A stretch of DNA of 19,931 bases from Pseudomonadota bacterium (GCA_023418355.1 JAEZZU010000309.1:1-19931); one strand, 5' to 3'. Positions 1 through 7,679 are shown, counted from the stretch's first letter. Numbers and translations are program-made. Notes: a model not told the origin generated them from the letters alone.

Positions 1-64
1 ACTGCAGCTGCACCCGCTCTTCATTGCTCAACACCAATTGAGTCTTTGGTCTGCCAGTTCTCAT
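1..64 (-). CDS. IS630-family transposase, N-terminal fragment (cut by window edge)
   Basis: Only the first 21 codons are inside the window. The translation begins MRTGRPKTQLVLSNEERV, which resembles the N-terminus of IS630-family transposases (the start of a helix-turn-helix DNA-binding region). The right-hand copy encodes the same residues except D instead of N at position 14. The start ATG is at 64-62 with GGAGA about 8 bases upstream. The catalytic DDE domain is not visible, so the family call rests on the N-terminus, the TA target and the layout of the end. Confidence 0.75.
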   Translation of the reverse strand, partial: MRTGRPKTQLVLSNEERVQLQ

Positions 65-136
65 AGCGGTATCTCCGTTCTCAAGATACCGTATTGGCAT
101 GCACGATTAATGCCATAAATTAACAGGTCAGGACAC
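1..136 (-). mobile_element. IS630-family insertion sequence, left copy (one end only)
   Basis: This is the terminal end of an insertion sequence, read on the minus strand and cut by the window edge. It matches the right-hand copy at 19693-19931 in inverted orientation: positions 1-139 pair with 19690-19828 with only two mismatches (128/19701 and 25/19804). The outer end reads GTGTCCTGACCTG and is preceded by a TA dinucleotide at 137-138. IS630/Tc1-mariner elements insert at TA and duplicate it, which fits. The transposase start lies about 73 bp inside the end, after GGAGA. The rest of the element is outside the window, so completeness and activity cannot be judged. Confidence 0.85.
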
Positions 137-144
137 TAGATGCT

Positions 145-166
145 GCTGCAAGTGCCTGCACGCAGC
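145..166. repeat. Small near-palindrome between the IS end and the first gene
   Basis: GCTGC-aa-GTGC-ct-GCAC-GCAGC is a near-perfect palindrome in the 63 bp between the IS end and the first gene. It vaguely resembles a degenerate copy of the REP-like element seen at 4804-4843 (shared GCTGCAAG and CTGCAC). It could instead be an operator or leader hairpin for the downstream operon. Nothing in the sequence decides between these. Confidence 0.3.
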
Positions 167-199
167 CATGTTTGAACGATTTTGGAAACTGCTTGCGCC

Positions 200-760
200 A
201 TGTCCCGACTGCCTTTGCTCGACACCACCACCGCCCCTGAAGCCAGCCAGCCTTTTGTGCAAAAGGCGCTGGCCAACAATGGTTTTCTGCCCAATCTGAT
301 TGGCGTGCTGGCAAATGCCCCCGCAGCGCTGGAAACCTATCTGACCGTAGGCGGCATCAATGCCAAGACTTCGCTGGGCCTGCCCGAGCGCGAAGTGGTG
401 CAGCTCACCGCCGCCAAGGTGCATGGCTGCGACTTCTGCCTGGCCGGTCACACGGCCGTAGGTACCAAGAAAGCCGGTTTTTCGCGCGAAGTGGCGCTGC
501 AGCTGCAGCAAGGCCTGCCCACAGGCGATGCGCGTCTGGACGCCGTGCAGACTTTTACCAAGGCCGTGATTGCCACACGCGGTGCCGTGAGCGACGAAGC
601 ACTGGCAGCCTTCAAGGCCGCAGGCTTTCATGACCAGCAGGCGCTGGAAGTGGTGCTGGGTGTGAGCCTGGCCACGCTGTGCAACTTTGCCAACAACCTG
701 GCCAAGCCTGCGATCAACCCCGAACTGCAAGCCTTCGCCCCCGGCGTGTTTACGGTATGA
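200..760 (+). CDS. AhpD-like / carboxymuconolactone decarboxylase family protein
   Basis: A 186-residue protein of the AhpD/CMD fold. The AhpD-type active-site pattern is present: E65, then C77-D-F-C80, then H84 (E-x11-C-x2-C-x3-H). In characterised AhpD proteins the two cysteines act as a peroxidase/disulfide reductase pair, and many CMD-family members accompany oxidative catabolic genes. A TTG 18 bases upstream is in frame, but ATG at 200 starts the natural sequence MSRLPLLD and was preferred; the ribosome site is weak (GGAA 12 bases upstream). The stop overlaps the next start (ATGA at 757-760), so translation of the two genes is probably coupled. The IS end is only 63 bp upstream, so the native promoter may have been lost or replaced. 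Substrate unknown; a redox role in the same pathway as the next gene is inferred. Confidence 0.85.
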   Translation: MSRLPLLDTTTAPEASQPFVQKALANNGFLPNLIGVLANAPAALETYLTVGGINAKTSLGLPEREVVQLTAAKVHGCDFCLAGHTAVGTKKAGFSREVALQLQQGLPTGDARLDAVQTFTKAVIATRGAVSDEALAAFKAAGFHDQQALEVVLGVSLATLCNFANNLAKPAINPELQAFAPGVFTV

Positions 761-1851
761 GCAATCATCACCTGACACCTGTACTGCAAAGCTGGCTGCA
801 GGAAAATGCCGCGTCACTGCATGCAAGCGATGCCCTGTCGGATGCACTGCTGCTTCAGCTGGCCAGCGCAGACCTGCTGCGCATTGCCGTGCCCCAGGCG
901 CTGGGTGGCGACGGGCAGGCACCCCACCAGGCCGTGCAGGCCATTGCCGAGGTGGCCGAGCATTCGCTCACGGCCGCCTTTGTGCTGTGGGCGCAGCGTG
1001 CCTTTATTGACTATTTGTGCGTGAGCGACAACCAGGCGGCACGCGAGCGCTGGTTGCCCGGCTTGCTCAATGGCTCGCTGGCGGGGGCGACAGGGCTGTC
1101 GAACGCCATGAAGTTCCTCTCCAGTCTCGAGCCCTTGCAGGTGCAGGAGCACGGCGGCGAGGGCGGTGCACGCCAGGTGTCGGGCCGCTTGCCGTGGGTG
1201 ACCAACCTGCATCGCACGCGCTTTGTGGTGGCTGCCGCTGTGCAGCCCGCACAGGCGGGGGCACAGCCCATCATCGTGGCGCTGGAAAGCAGCAGCGCGG
1301 GATTGAATCGCTCCGCAGATCTGGACTTGCTGGGCCTGCGCGGCAGCAATACGGCAGCCATTGCGCTGGAAGCTGTGGCGATGCGAGCCCACAGCGTGCT
1401 GGCGCAAGAGGGGCTGGGCTTTCTCAAGCGTGCACGCCCCATGTTTTTGAGCCTGCAGTGTGGCATGTCCATGGGCTTGATCCGCGCGGCCCTGCATGCG
1501 GCGGAGCGCGTGGGCGCAGCGCGTGAAGTGCTGCAGCCGCGCATCACCCGCGCCTGGGAGGTGCTCGAGACGCAATGGCAGCTGATGCGCGAGGGGCTGG
1601 ACAGCGGCCAGTTCGTGCAGGACGCGGCCGCGCTGTTCCAGATTCGCCTGACGCTGGCGGCGCTGGTGCAGGAGGCGATACAGCTGGAGCTGCAAGGCTC
1701 GGGCGGCCGTGCCTATCTGCGCAGCCATTTGCCAGACTTTGGCCGCCGCCTGCAGGAATCGGCCTTTGTGCCGGTGGTCACGCCCAGCCTGACCCAGCTG
1801 CAGGGCGAGCTGCTGCGCCAGTCTGCCCCTGCAGCTACGGTGGCGGCATGA
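757..1851 (+). CDS. Acyl-CoA dehydrogenase-like flavoprotein (possible FMN/FAD monooxygenase relative)
   Basis: A 364-residue protein with an acyl-CoA dehydrogenase-type layout. The N-terminal helical part contains AVPQALGGDG (about 44-53). A middle part contains ATGLSNAMKFLSS (about 111-123) and WVTNLHRTRFVVAAA (147-161), which correspond to the flavin-contacting strands of the family. The C-terminal helical part contains GSGGRAY (314-320). The usual ACAD signature near GG-x-A-Y is altered: RRLQESAF stands where an R-x-x-R-D-A-type segment is common. This suggests a non-canonical member, as in the DszC/SfnB/SfnC-like monooxygenases that use the ACAD fold for desulfurisation; that comparison is an inference. 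Start and stop overlap the neighbours by ATGA on both sides. It probably oxidises the substrate imported by the adjacent ABC transporter. Confidence 0.75.
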   Translation: MSNHHLTPVLQSWLQENAASLHASDALSDALLLQLASADLLRIAVPQALGGDGQAPHQAVQAIAEVAEHSLTAAFVLWAQRAFIDYLCVSDNQAARERWLPGLLNGSLAGATGLSNAMKFLSSLEPLQVQEHGGEGGARQVSGRLPWVTNLHRTRFVVAAAVQPAQAGAQPIIVALESSSAGLNRSADLDLLGLRGSNTAAIALEAVAMRAHSVLAQEGLGFLKRARPMFLSLQCGMSMGLIRAALHAAERVGAAREVLQPRITRAWEVLETQWQLMREGLDSGQFVQDAAALFQIRLTLAALVQEAIQLELQGSGGRAYLRSHLPDFGRRLQESAFVPVVTPSLTQLQGELLRQSAPAATVAA

Positions 1852-2690
1852 ACACGCCTGTGGCCGATTTTGTCGAAAGGGCCGTGGCCTCTGACAGCCA
1901 GGCACCGCTGGCCCTGCAGGCCCGTGGCCTGAGCTATGCCTATGGCAATGGCGCGCCGGTGTTTCAGGGCATTGATCTAGACATTCGTGCGCAGGAGATT
2001 GTCTGCCTGCTCGGCGGCTCGGGCTGCGGCAAATCGACCCTGCTGCGCACGTTGGCCGGGCTGCAAGCCCCTGCACAGGGCACGGTGGAGTTTCTGGGCA
2101 AGCCCTTGACCGAGCCGCATCCGCGTGCTGCCGTGGTGTTTCAGCAGGCCAGCCTGCTGCCGTGGCTGAGCGTGCAGGCCAATGTGGCCTTTGGGCTGAA
2201 CTTTGCCAAACAACCCAGGCTGGATGCTGCAGTGCAAGCCCGTCGTGTGGCGCAGGCGATTGAAGCTGTAGGCCTGAAGGGCAAGGAAAAGCTCTACCCC
2301 GCGCAGCTGTCTGGCGGCATGGCCCAGCGTGTGGCTCTGGCCCGTGCGCTGGCGCGAGAGCCGCAGTTGTTGCTGGCCGATGAGCCGTTTTCGGCGCTGG
2401 ATGCCATCACCCGCACAGAGATGCAAAGCCTGCTGGTGGAGGTGGTGCACCGCTGGCACACCGCTGCCTTGCTGGTGACCCATGACATTGACGAAGCCAT
2501 TCTGGTGGCGGACCGCATTGTGCTGATGGCCCCGCACGACCCGCAGCACCCCGAGCGACAGGGCGGCTGTGTGGTGCGGCAGTGGCAGGTGAAGGTTGCG
2601 CAGCCGCGCTGTGACCAGATCGAAGCCATGACCGCGCTGCGGCTGGAAATTCTGGCGGCCTTGCAGGCCCTGCGCACAGCAGCTGCTTGA
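1848..2690 (+). CDS. ABC transporter ATP-binding protein (nitrate/sulfonate/taurine type)
   Basis: A 280-residue ABC ATPase. Walker A is GGSGCGKST (56-64), Q-loop FQQ (98-100), signature LSGGMAQ (154-160), Walker B LLLADEP (174-180) and H-loop THD (211-213). The wording of these motifs and the size match the SsuB/TauB/NrtD group that energises import of sulfonates, nitrate and similar small anions. The C-terminal 50 residues lack a recognisable regulatory domain. The ATG at 1848 overlaps the preceding stop (ATGA). It should pair with the permease at 4018 and the binding protein at 2780. Confidence 0.92.
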   Translation: MNTPVADFVERAVASDSQAPLALQARGLSYAYGNGAPVFQGIDLDIRAQEIVCLLGGSGCGKSTLLRTLAGLQAPAQGTVEFLGKPLTEPHPRAAVVFQQASLLPWLSVQANVAFGLNFAKQPRLDAAVQARRVAQAIEAVGLKGKEKLYPAQLSGGMAQRVALARALAREPQLLLADEPFSALDAITRTEMQSLLVEVVHRWHTAALLVTHDIDEAILVADRIVLMAPHDPQHPERQGGCVVRQWQVKVAQPRCDQIEAMTALRLEILAALQALRTAAA

Positions 2691-2727
2691 TCGATCACCC
2701 ACTTTTTTACGCAAACCCCAATGGGCA

Positions 2728-2767
2728 GGGCCAGGTCCACAGTCTGTGGCCCTTCTTTCTATTTTTT
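2728..2767 (+). terminator. Possible weak hairpin/attenuator between ATPase and binding-protein genes
   Basis: GGGCCA at 2728 can pair with TGGCCC ending at 2752, or CCACA can pair with TGTGG inside it; the two stems compete for the same bases. A T-rich run containing TTCTTTCTATTTTTT follows. This could be a weak intrinsic terminator or an mRNA-stabilising hairpin in front of the binding-protein gene, a common way to raise its dose over the other transporter subunits. No fold energy was computed. Confidence 0.35.
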
Positions 2768-2779
2768 CGAGGAGATGCA

Positions 2780-4021
2780 ATGACCCAGGAACGCCAGGCA
2801 TTGAACTACCAGCATATCTGCGCATCATCAAGCTGCGACTGCGGCATCAGCCGCCGCGACTGGCTGCGCATAACCGCCATGACGGGCGCCGCCGCCGCAC
2901 CGCTGCTGCGTGCAGGCGACGTCGCCGCACAGGCCGACAAGGGCGATGATGTGCCCGTGCGCATCGGCTATCTGCCGATTACCGATGCCACACCGCTGCT
3001 GGTGGCGCACAGCCGCAAGCTGTTTGAGGCCGAAGGCCTGCGCACCGAAAAGCCACGGCTGTTCCGCACCTGGGCGCAGATCATCGAAGCCTTTGTGGCA
3101 GGCCAGGTGAACGTGGTGCACCTGCTGTCGCCCACCACCATGTTCGTGCGCTATGGCTCGCAGTACGGTGCCAAGGTTGTGGCCTGGAACCACATGAATG
3201 GCTCGGCCATTGCCGTGGCCAAGCACATCAACAGCGTCAAGGATCTGGGCGGCCAGCAGGTGGCGATTCCGTTCTGGTATTCCATCCACAACATCGTGCT
3301 GCAGCAGCTGCTGCGCGCCAACGGGCTGAAGGCCGTGAGCAAGCCCCGCAGCGGCGCACTGGCCAAGGATGAGGTGAACCTGGTGGTCATGCCGCCAGCG
3401 GAGATGGTGTCAGCCCTGGCCAGCAAGGCAGTAGCCGGTTACATCGTGGCCGAGCCCTTTGTGGCAGCGGCTGAAGTCAATGGAGTCGGCAAGGTGCTGC
3501 GCTTTGTGGGCGATGTGTGGCAGAACCACGCCTGCTGCCTGCTGACCCTGTCCGAGCGCGACATTGCCGAGCGCCCCGAATGGGCACAGCGCGTGACCAA
3601 TGCCGTAGTCAAGGCCCAGCTGTGGACGCGCAACAACCAGCTTGACACCGCCAAGCTGCTGGCCAGCAGCGGGGAGGGCAAGTACACGCCGCATGGACTG
3701 CCTGCGCTGTCCAAGGTGCTGGCTGCCACCGAAATGGCGCAGTACGAGCGCGATGGCGTGATCCTGCATCCCCAGTGGAAGCAGCGCCGCATTGACTTTC
3801 AGCCTTACCCCTATGCCTCATACACGGAAGAGCTGGTCAAGGCACTGCAGAACACCTATGTGGAGGGCAATACCGCCTTCCTCGACAAACTGGACCCCAG
3901 CTTTGTCGCCAGGGATCTGGTCGATGACCGCTTTGTGAAGCAAGCCCTGCAGCAGGTTGGCGGCCTCAAGGCCTTTGGCTATGCCGAGAGCTTTACGCGC
4001 CAGGAAGTGATTGCCCCATGA
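2780..4021 (+). CDS. Tat-exported NrtA/CmpA/SsuA-type ABC substrate-binding protein
   Basis: A 413-residue periplasmic solute-binding protein. The N-terminus carries a twin-arginine signal: SRRDWLR (24-30), then a hydrophobic stretch ending near AAQADKG. The mature part starts VRIGYLPITDATPLLVAHS, typical of the NMT1/nitrate-sulfonate binding family, and YIVAEPF further in is another family hallmark. Unusually, H12, C14, C19 and C21 sit immediately before the twin arginines. The ATG at 2780 was chosen over upstream in-frame codons because GAGGAGA lies just ahead of it. The last codon overlaps the permease start (ATGA). Tat export implies folding, perhaps with a cofactor, before transport. The ligand cannot be read from the sequence. 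Confidence 0.88.
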   Translation: MTQERQALNYQHICASSSCDCGISRRDWLRITAMTGAAAAPLLRAGDVAAQADKGDDVPVRIGYLPITDATPLLVAHSRKLFEAEGLRTEKPRLFRTWAQIIEAFVAGQVNVVHLLSPTTMFVRYGSQYGAKVVAWNHMNGSAIAVAKHINSVKDLGGQQVAIPFWYSIHNIVLQQLLRANGLKAVSKPRSGALAKDEVNLVVMPPAEMVSALASKAVAGYIVAEPFVAAAEVNGVGKVLRFVGDVWQNHACCLLTLSERDIAERPEWAQRVTNAVVKAQLWTRNNQLDTAKLLASSGEGKYTPHGLPALSKVLAATEMAQYERDGVILHPQWKQRRIDFQPYPYASYTEELVKALQNTYVEGNTAFLDKLDPSFVARDLVDDRFVKQALQQVGGLKAFGYAESFTRQEVIAP

Positions 4022-4800
4022 GCGCTGGCCTGAGGGTCTGGGTCGGGCGGCTGCTCTGGCCCGTCATTGGCCTGCTACTCGCCGTGCTGCTGTGGGCATG
4101 GGGTGCGCGTTACCTGTCGGATGTGGATGCCATACGCGATGCGTTTGGCCCTGCGGCGGGCTTTGCCGCCCTGTGGCGCCTGCTGGAGACGGGTGAGCTG
4201 TGGACCCATATGGCCTTGAGCCTGCAGCGCATTGGCCTGTCGCTGCTCATTGCCTTGCTCATTGGCGTGCCGCTGGGCATTTGTGTAGGCCTGTCGCAGT
4301 GGTTCAACAAGCTCACGGGCACGCTGTTTCAGTTTCTGCGCATGGTTTCGCCCCTGTCGTGGATGCCGCTGGCCGTGATGGCGCTGGGCGTGGGCGAATC
4401 GCCCGTGGTGTTTCTGCTGAGCTTTGCGGCCGTCTGGCCCATCATGCTCAACACTGCCACCGGCGTGGCGTCGCTGGACAAGCACTGGCTGCAGCTGGCA
4501 GCCAGCCTGTCTGCTACGCGCTGGGAGCTGGTCACGCGCATTGTGCTGCCGGGCATTGTGCGGCATGTGCTCACCGGTTTTCGCCTGGCGCTGGGCATTG
4601 GCTGGATTGTGCTGGTGCCGGCCGAAATGCTGGGGGTGTCAGCCGGCATGGGTTACTTCATTCTCGACACACGCGACCGGCTGGCCTACGACGAGCTGAT
4701 GGCAGGCATTGTGGTGATTGGGTGCCTTGGCTTTGTGCTGGACTGGCTGGCACGCTGGGCCAGCAGCCGCTGGGTGGATGCGGGCAGCAGAAATGCATAA
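4018..4800 (+). CDS. ABC transporter permease (nitrate/sulfonate/taurine type)
   Basis: A 260-residue inner-membrane protein with about six hydrophobic segments, starting with LLWPVIGLLLAVLLWAWG (12-29). The binding-protein-dependent transport signature is visible as AASLSATRWELVTRIVLPG (161-179), a variant of the EAA loop in which the usual EAA---G lacks the first Glu; this loop docks onto the ATPase. Length and order of features match SsuC/TauC/NrtB. It is the last gene of the five-gene + strand operon and overlaps the binding-protein stop by ATGA. A hairpin follows at 4856. Confidence 0.9.
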   Translation: MSAGLRVWVGRLLWPVIGLLLAVLLWAWGARYLSDVDAIRDAFGPAAGFAALWRLLETGELWTHMALSLQRIGLSLLIALLIGVPLGICVGLSQWFNKLTGTLFQFLRMVSPLSWMPLAVMALGVGESPVVFLLSFAAVWPIMLNTATGVASLDKHWLQLAASLSATRWELVTRIVLPGIVRHVLTGFRLALGIGWIVLVPAEMLGVSAGMGYFILDTRDRLAYDELMAGIVVIGCLGFVLDWLARWASSRWVDAGSRNA

Positions 4801-4803
4801 AAG

Positions 4804-4843
4804 ATAGCTGCAAGCGCTTTCTGCACAAGCGCTGGAGGCATAT
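4804..4843. repeat. REP-like element (degenerate copy)
   Basis: ATAGCTGCAAGCGCT - short loop - AAGCGCTGGAGGCATAT forms an imperfect inverted repeat. A perfect version of the same element lies at 16357-16395. I recall variants of this 'CAAGCGCT' element as common in intergenic DNA of Comamonadaceae; here it sits between the permease stop and the shared terminator. This copy has mismatches in the outer stem. Confidence 0.6.
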
Positions 4844-4855
4844 TTGATGCATAAA

Positions 4856-4880
4856 AAAGGGAGCTTTGAAAGCTCCCTTT
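4856..4880. terminator. Convergent terminator between ABC operon (+) and glycerate kinase (-)
   Basis: AAAGGGAGCTTT pairs with AAGCTCCCTTT around a very short loop, giving a strong stem. On the minus strand the stem is followed by TTTTTTAT, a good U-tract for ending the glycerate kinase transcript. On the plus strand it is followed by TTTGTGTTT, weaker but probably usable for the permease transcript. Confidence 0.8.
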
Positions 4881-4898
4881 GTGTTTGGCTGGACTGGC

Positions 4899-6047
4899 TC
4901 AGTGCTTGCGCAGCCCCTGTCCCAAGGCCAGCATGGCCGCAATATTGCGCGCGCTGCTGCGCACATTGAAGGCGGCTTCGGCCACGGCCTCCTGGATGGT
5001 GCATGGGCGGCTCAAGACGCTGGCAATGGCGTCAATGCCGTGGGCATGCACCACATGGGCGTTCTGGCCCAGGCTGCCCGCAATGCCGATCACGGGCACG
5101 CCGTATTGCTTGGCCACAGTCGCCACACCAAACGGGGTTTTGCCAAAGATGGTCTGCTGGTCGATGCGGCCTTCGCCGGTAATCACCAGATTGGCACCTT
5201 GCACGGCTGCATGCAGGCCTACGGCCCTGGCAATGATTTCGCAGCCGGGGCGAAGCTGTCCCTTGAAGAACGCCAGCATGGCTGCCCCCATGCCACCTGC
5301 AGCGCCTGCACCGGGCACCTGGTCCACATCCACGCCCAGATCGCGCTGGATCAGCTGCGCAAAGTGCTGCAGGTTGGCATCGAGCTGTTGCACCATCTCG
5401 GGCGTGGCGCCTTTTTGTGGGCCGAAGATGGCGGAGGCACCGCGCGGGCCTGTCAGCGGGTTATCTACGTCACAGGCGACTTCAATGATGCAGGCGGCCA
5501 GACGGGTATCCAGACCAGAAGCATCAATGCGCGCCAGCTGTGCCAGGGGGGCACCGCCACGGCCAATGTCCAGGCCGTTGACATCGAGCAGCTTCACGCC
5601 CAGTGCCTGCAGCATGCCAGCGCCGCCATCGTTGGTGGCGCTGCCGCCAATGCCGAGGATGAGGTGGCGCGCACCAGAGTCCAGTGCGGCCGCAATCAAC
5701 TCCCCGGTGCCGTAGCTGGTGGTAACCAGCGGATTGCGCTGCTCACGCGGCACCAACGCCAGGCCACTGGCAGCGGCCATTTCGATCATGGCGGTGCTGC
5801 CATTACCAGACAGGGCATAAAAGCCCTGTACAGGCTGGCCCAGCGGGCCGGTTACTGCAACTTCGACGATGCGGCCATGGGTCGCTTCCGCCATGGCCTG
5901 CACCGTGCCTTCGCCGCCATCGGCCATGGGAACTTTGACGTATTGGGCGTCGGGAAAGACTTCCTGAAAGCCCAGTTCGATCTGCGTGGCCACTTCCAGC
6001 GCAGACAGGCTTTCCTTGTAGGAGTCGGGGGCGATCACAATTTTCAT
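4899..6047 (-). CDS. Glycerate kinase (GarK/GlxK family)
   Basis: A 382-residue kinase that phosphorylates D-glycerate to phosphoglycerate, linking glyoxylate/tartronate or glucarate breakdown to glycolysis. Start MKIVIAPDSYKESLSA is the standard family N-terminus; an upstream in-frame extension was discarded. Other family segments are MADGGEGTVQAM, LGIGGSATNDGGAGM, CDVDNPLTGPRGA, GAGAAGGMGAAM and ITGEGRIDQQT. Length agrees with E. coli GarK and GlxK, and the two cannot be told apart here. It lies 16 bp downstream of a GntP-type permease on the same strand, so the pair is almost certainly one operon. Confidence 0.93.
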   Translation of the reverse strand: MKIVIAPDSYKESLSALEVATQIELGFQEVFPDAQYVKVPMADGGEGTVQAMAEATHGRIVEVAVTGPLGQPVQGFYALSGNGSTAMIEMAAASGLALVPREQRNPLVTTSYGTGELIAAALDSGARHLILGIGGSATNDGGAGMLQALGVKLLDVNGLDIGRGGAPLAQLARIDASGLDTRLAACIIEVACDVDNPLTGPRGASAIFGPQKGATPEMVQQLDANLQHFAQLIQRDLGVDVDQVPGAGAAGGMGAAMLAFFKGQLRPGCEIIARAVGLHAAVQGANLVITGEGRIDQQTIFGKTPFGVATVAKQYGVPVIGIAGSLGQNAHVVHAHGIDAIASVLSRPCTIQEAVAEAAFNVRSSARNIAAMLALGQGLRKH

Positions 6048-6063
6048 GACAAGTCTCGGTTGC

Positions 6064-7398
6064 TTACAGCATGAAAGCGCTGGCGGCCCAGATGCAGGCA
6101 AAAGTCACGACACCCATCACGATGGTGGAAGTCGTGAACACGCGCAGCGACTGCTGCATTTCAATGTTGGAGAACTTGGTCACCACCCAGAAGTAGGAGT
6201 CGTTGGCATGCGAGGCCACGATGGAGCCTGCGCCAATCGCCAGCACGGCAAACAGGCGGCCGGTTTCAGAGTCCAGGCCAAAGCTGGCGAGGCTGGGGTT
6301 CACGATGGCGGCCGTGGTCAGTGCAGCCACGGTGGAGGAGCCTTGCGCAGTCTTGAGCAGGGCTGCAATGATGAAGGGCACCAGCAGCCCCACGGAGGCG
6401 CTGCCCAGTGCCTCGCCCAGCGCGGAGCCGACACCGGTTTCCTTGATCACGGCACCGAACATGCCGCCAGCGGCGGTGATGATGAGGATGGGGCCAGCCT
6501 TGACGATGGCGTCTTCCAGCACTTCGGTGAAGTCACCTTTTTTGCCGCCATTCTTGCCCAGCAGCCACAGGCCGCACAGCATGCCCACCAGCAGGGCGAT
6601 CACAGGGTTGCCCAGGAAGTGCAGATAGACCGCAAAGCCGGTCTTCATGCCCAGTGTGGTCAGCAGGGTAGAGATGGAGATCAGCACCAGCGGCAGCACC
6701 ACGGGCAGCAGGGAATGCGAGAAAGGAGGCAGGGGACGGTCGCTTTGCAGCGCTTCGGATTCCATGGCAGCAGGCGTATAGTTCTGGCCCTTGCACATGA
6801 AATTGGCCCAGTAGTACGCTGCCAGCAGGCCGGGAATGGCAAACAGCACGCCTGCCAGAATGAACAGGCCCAGGTTGGCGCCCAGGGTGTTGGCAGCGGC
6901 CAGCGCGCCGGGGTGGGTGGGCACCAGGCAGTGCACGGCGAACAGGGCAGAGCCCAGAATGGCGGCCATCAGCGGCATGGGCGTCTGCGACTTGGCGCTG
7001 ATGCTGCGCGCAATGCCGCTGAGGATGATGTAGCCCGTGTCGCAGAAGATGGTCAGACCGGGGATGAAGCCGGTCCAGGCCAGCGCCGGCTTGGCATTGC
7101 GCTCACCGGCTTTGTTCAGAATATGGGTGGCAATGCTGAGCGCGCCGCCGCTGCGCTCCATGCACACGGCAATCGCCGCGCCAAAAATGATGATGAAGGA
7201 GATGCCGCCGAGCGTGTTGCCAAAGCTGGTCTTGAGCAGATCCACGACTTTTTCGACCGGCACATTGGTGGACAGGGCCAGCACGATGGACACGGCAAAC
7301 AGCGAGCCAAAGACGCTGAATTTGACTTTTGCCGTGAGGTAGACAATGGCCACGATGCTCAGGGCTACAAGAAGTGAAGAGATAGCAATGCTGCTCAT
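6064..7398 (-). CDS. GntP-family permease, probable glycerate (sugar-acid) transporter
   Basis: A 444-residue integral membrane protein of the GntP gluconate:H+ symporter family, with roughly 12-14 hydrophobic segments along its whole length. The N-terminus runs through SLLVALSIVAIVYLTAKVKF; conserved GntP-like segments are FIIIFGAAIAVCMERSGGA, LPTHPG-type (here LVPTHPGALAA) and AAGGMFGAVIKETGVG. Immediate linkage to glycerate kinase makes glycerate the likely substrate, though gluconate or other hydroxy acids are possible within the family. Just upstream of the ATG the message reads AGGTAAATAACCT, a small inverted repeat with only a weak ribosome site. Confidence 0.9.
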   Translation of the reverse strand: MSSIAISSLLVALSIVAIVYLTAKVKFSVFGSLFAVSIVLALSTNVPVEKVVDLLKTSFGNTLGGISFIIIFGAAIAVCMERSGGALSIATHILNKAGERNAKPALAWTGFIPGLTIFCDTGYIILSGIARSISAKSQTPMPLMAAILGSALFAVHCLVPTHPGALAAANTLGANLGLFILAGVLFAIPGLLAAYYWANFMCKGQNYTPAAMESEALQSDRPLPPFSHSLLPVVLPLVLISISTLLTTLGMKTGFAVYLHFLGNPVIALLVGMLCGLWLLGKNGGKKGDFTEVLEDAIVKAGPILIITAAGGMFGAVIKETGVGSALGEALGSASVGLLVPFIIAALLKTAQGSSTVAALTTAAIVNPSLASFGLDSETGRLFAVLAIGAGSIVASHANDSYFWVVTKFSNIEMQQSLRVFTTSTIVMGVVTFACIWAASAFML

Positions 7399-7679
7399 AG
7401 GTTATTTACCTGATTTTTGGAAAATCTTGCGCAGAGGGCGGCTTGCGTCTTCACAGCAGGTGCGGGCAGGGCGCTGGGCGGTGGCGGCAACCTGGTAAGC
7501 CACGCACCATGAAAGTGCATGCTTGCCATCAAAACTCATTATAGGAGTGGGTTTTCCCCAGTCTGAGTGGCCGAGGCCATGAAAATTACGGCTTTTGCTG
7601 GCGGCCATGCGCTTTATTTTTATGAGCAGCTTGCGCTGATAAATCAATCACTTGCGAAATATAAGTGCCTGAAAACAAG
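7399..7679. other. Intergenic region upstream of the permease/glycerate kinase operon
   Basis: Apart from the candidate promoter at 7538-7543 this stretch holds no convincing gene. An 81-codon minus-strand frame (7402-7647) exists, but it has no recognisable family sequence and covers the expected promoter and leader. The part at about 7600-7680 is AT-rich relative to the surroundings. Confidence 0.5.
7538..7543 (-). promoter_or_regulatory. Candidate -10 box for the gntP-type permease/glycerate kinase operon
   Basis: On the minus strand a perfect TATAAT lies about 140 bp upstream of the permease start. At 17 bp spacing the -35 region (TCAGAC) is poor, which would fit an activator-dependent promoter. 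The spacer contains TGGGGAAAACCCA, a small inverted repeat that could be an operator. No experimental start site is available. Confidence 0.4.

Noticed and set aside
7402..7647. 81-codon minus-strand frame directly upstream of the permease
   Set aside because: No family features, no ribosome site, and it overlaps the probable promoter and leader of the permease operon.
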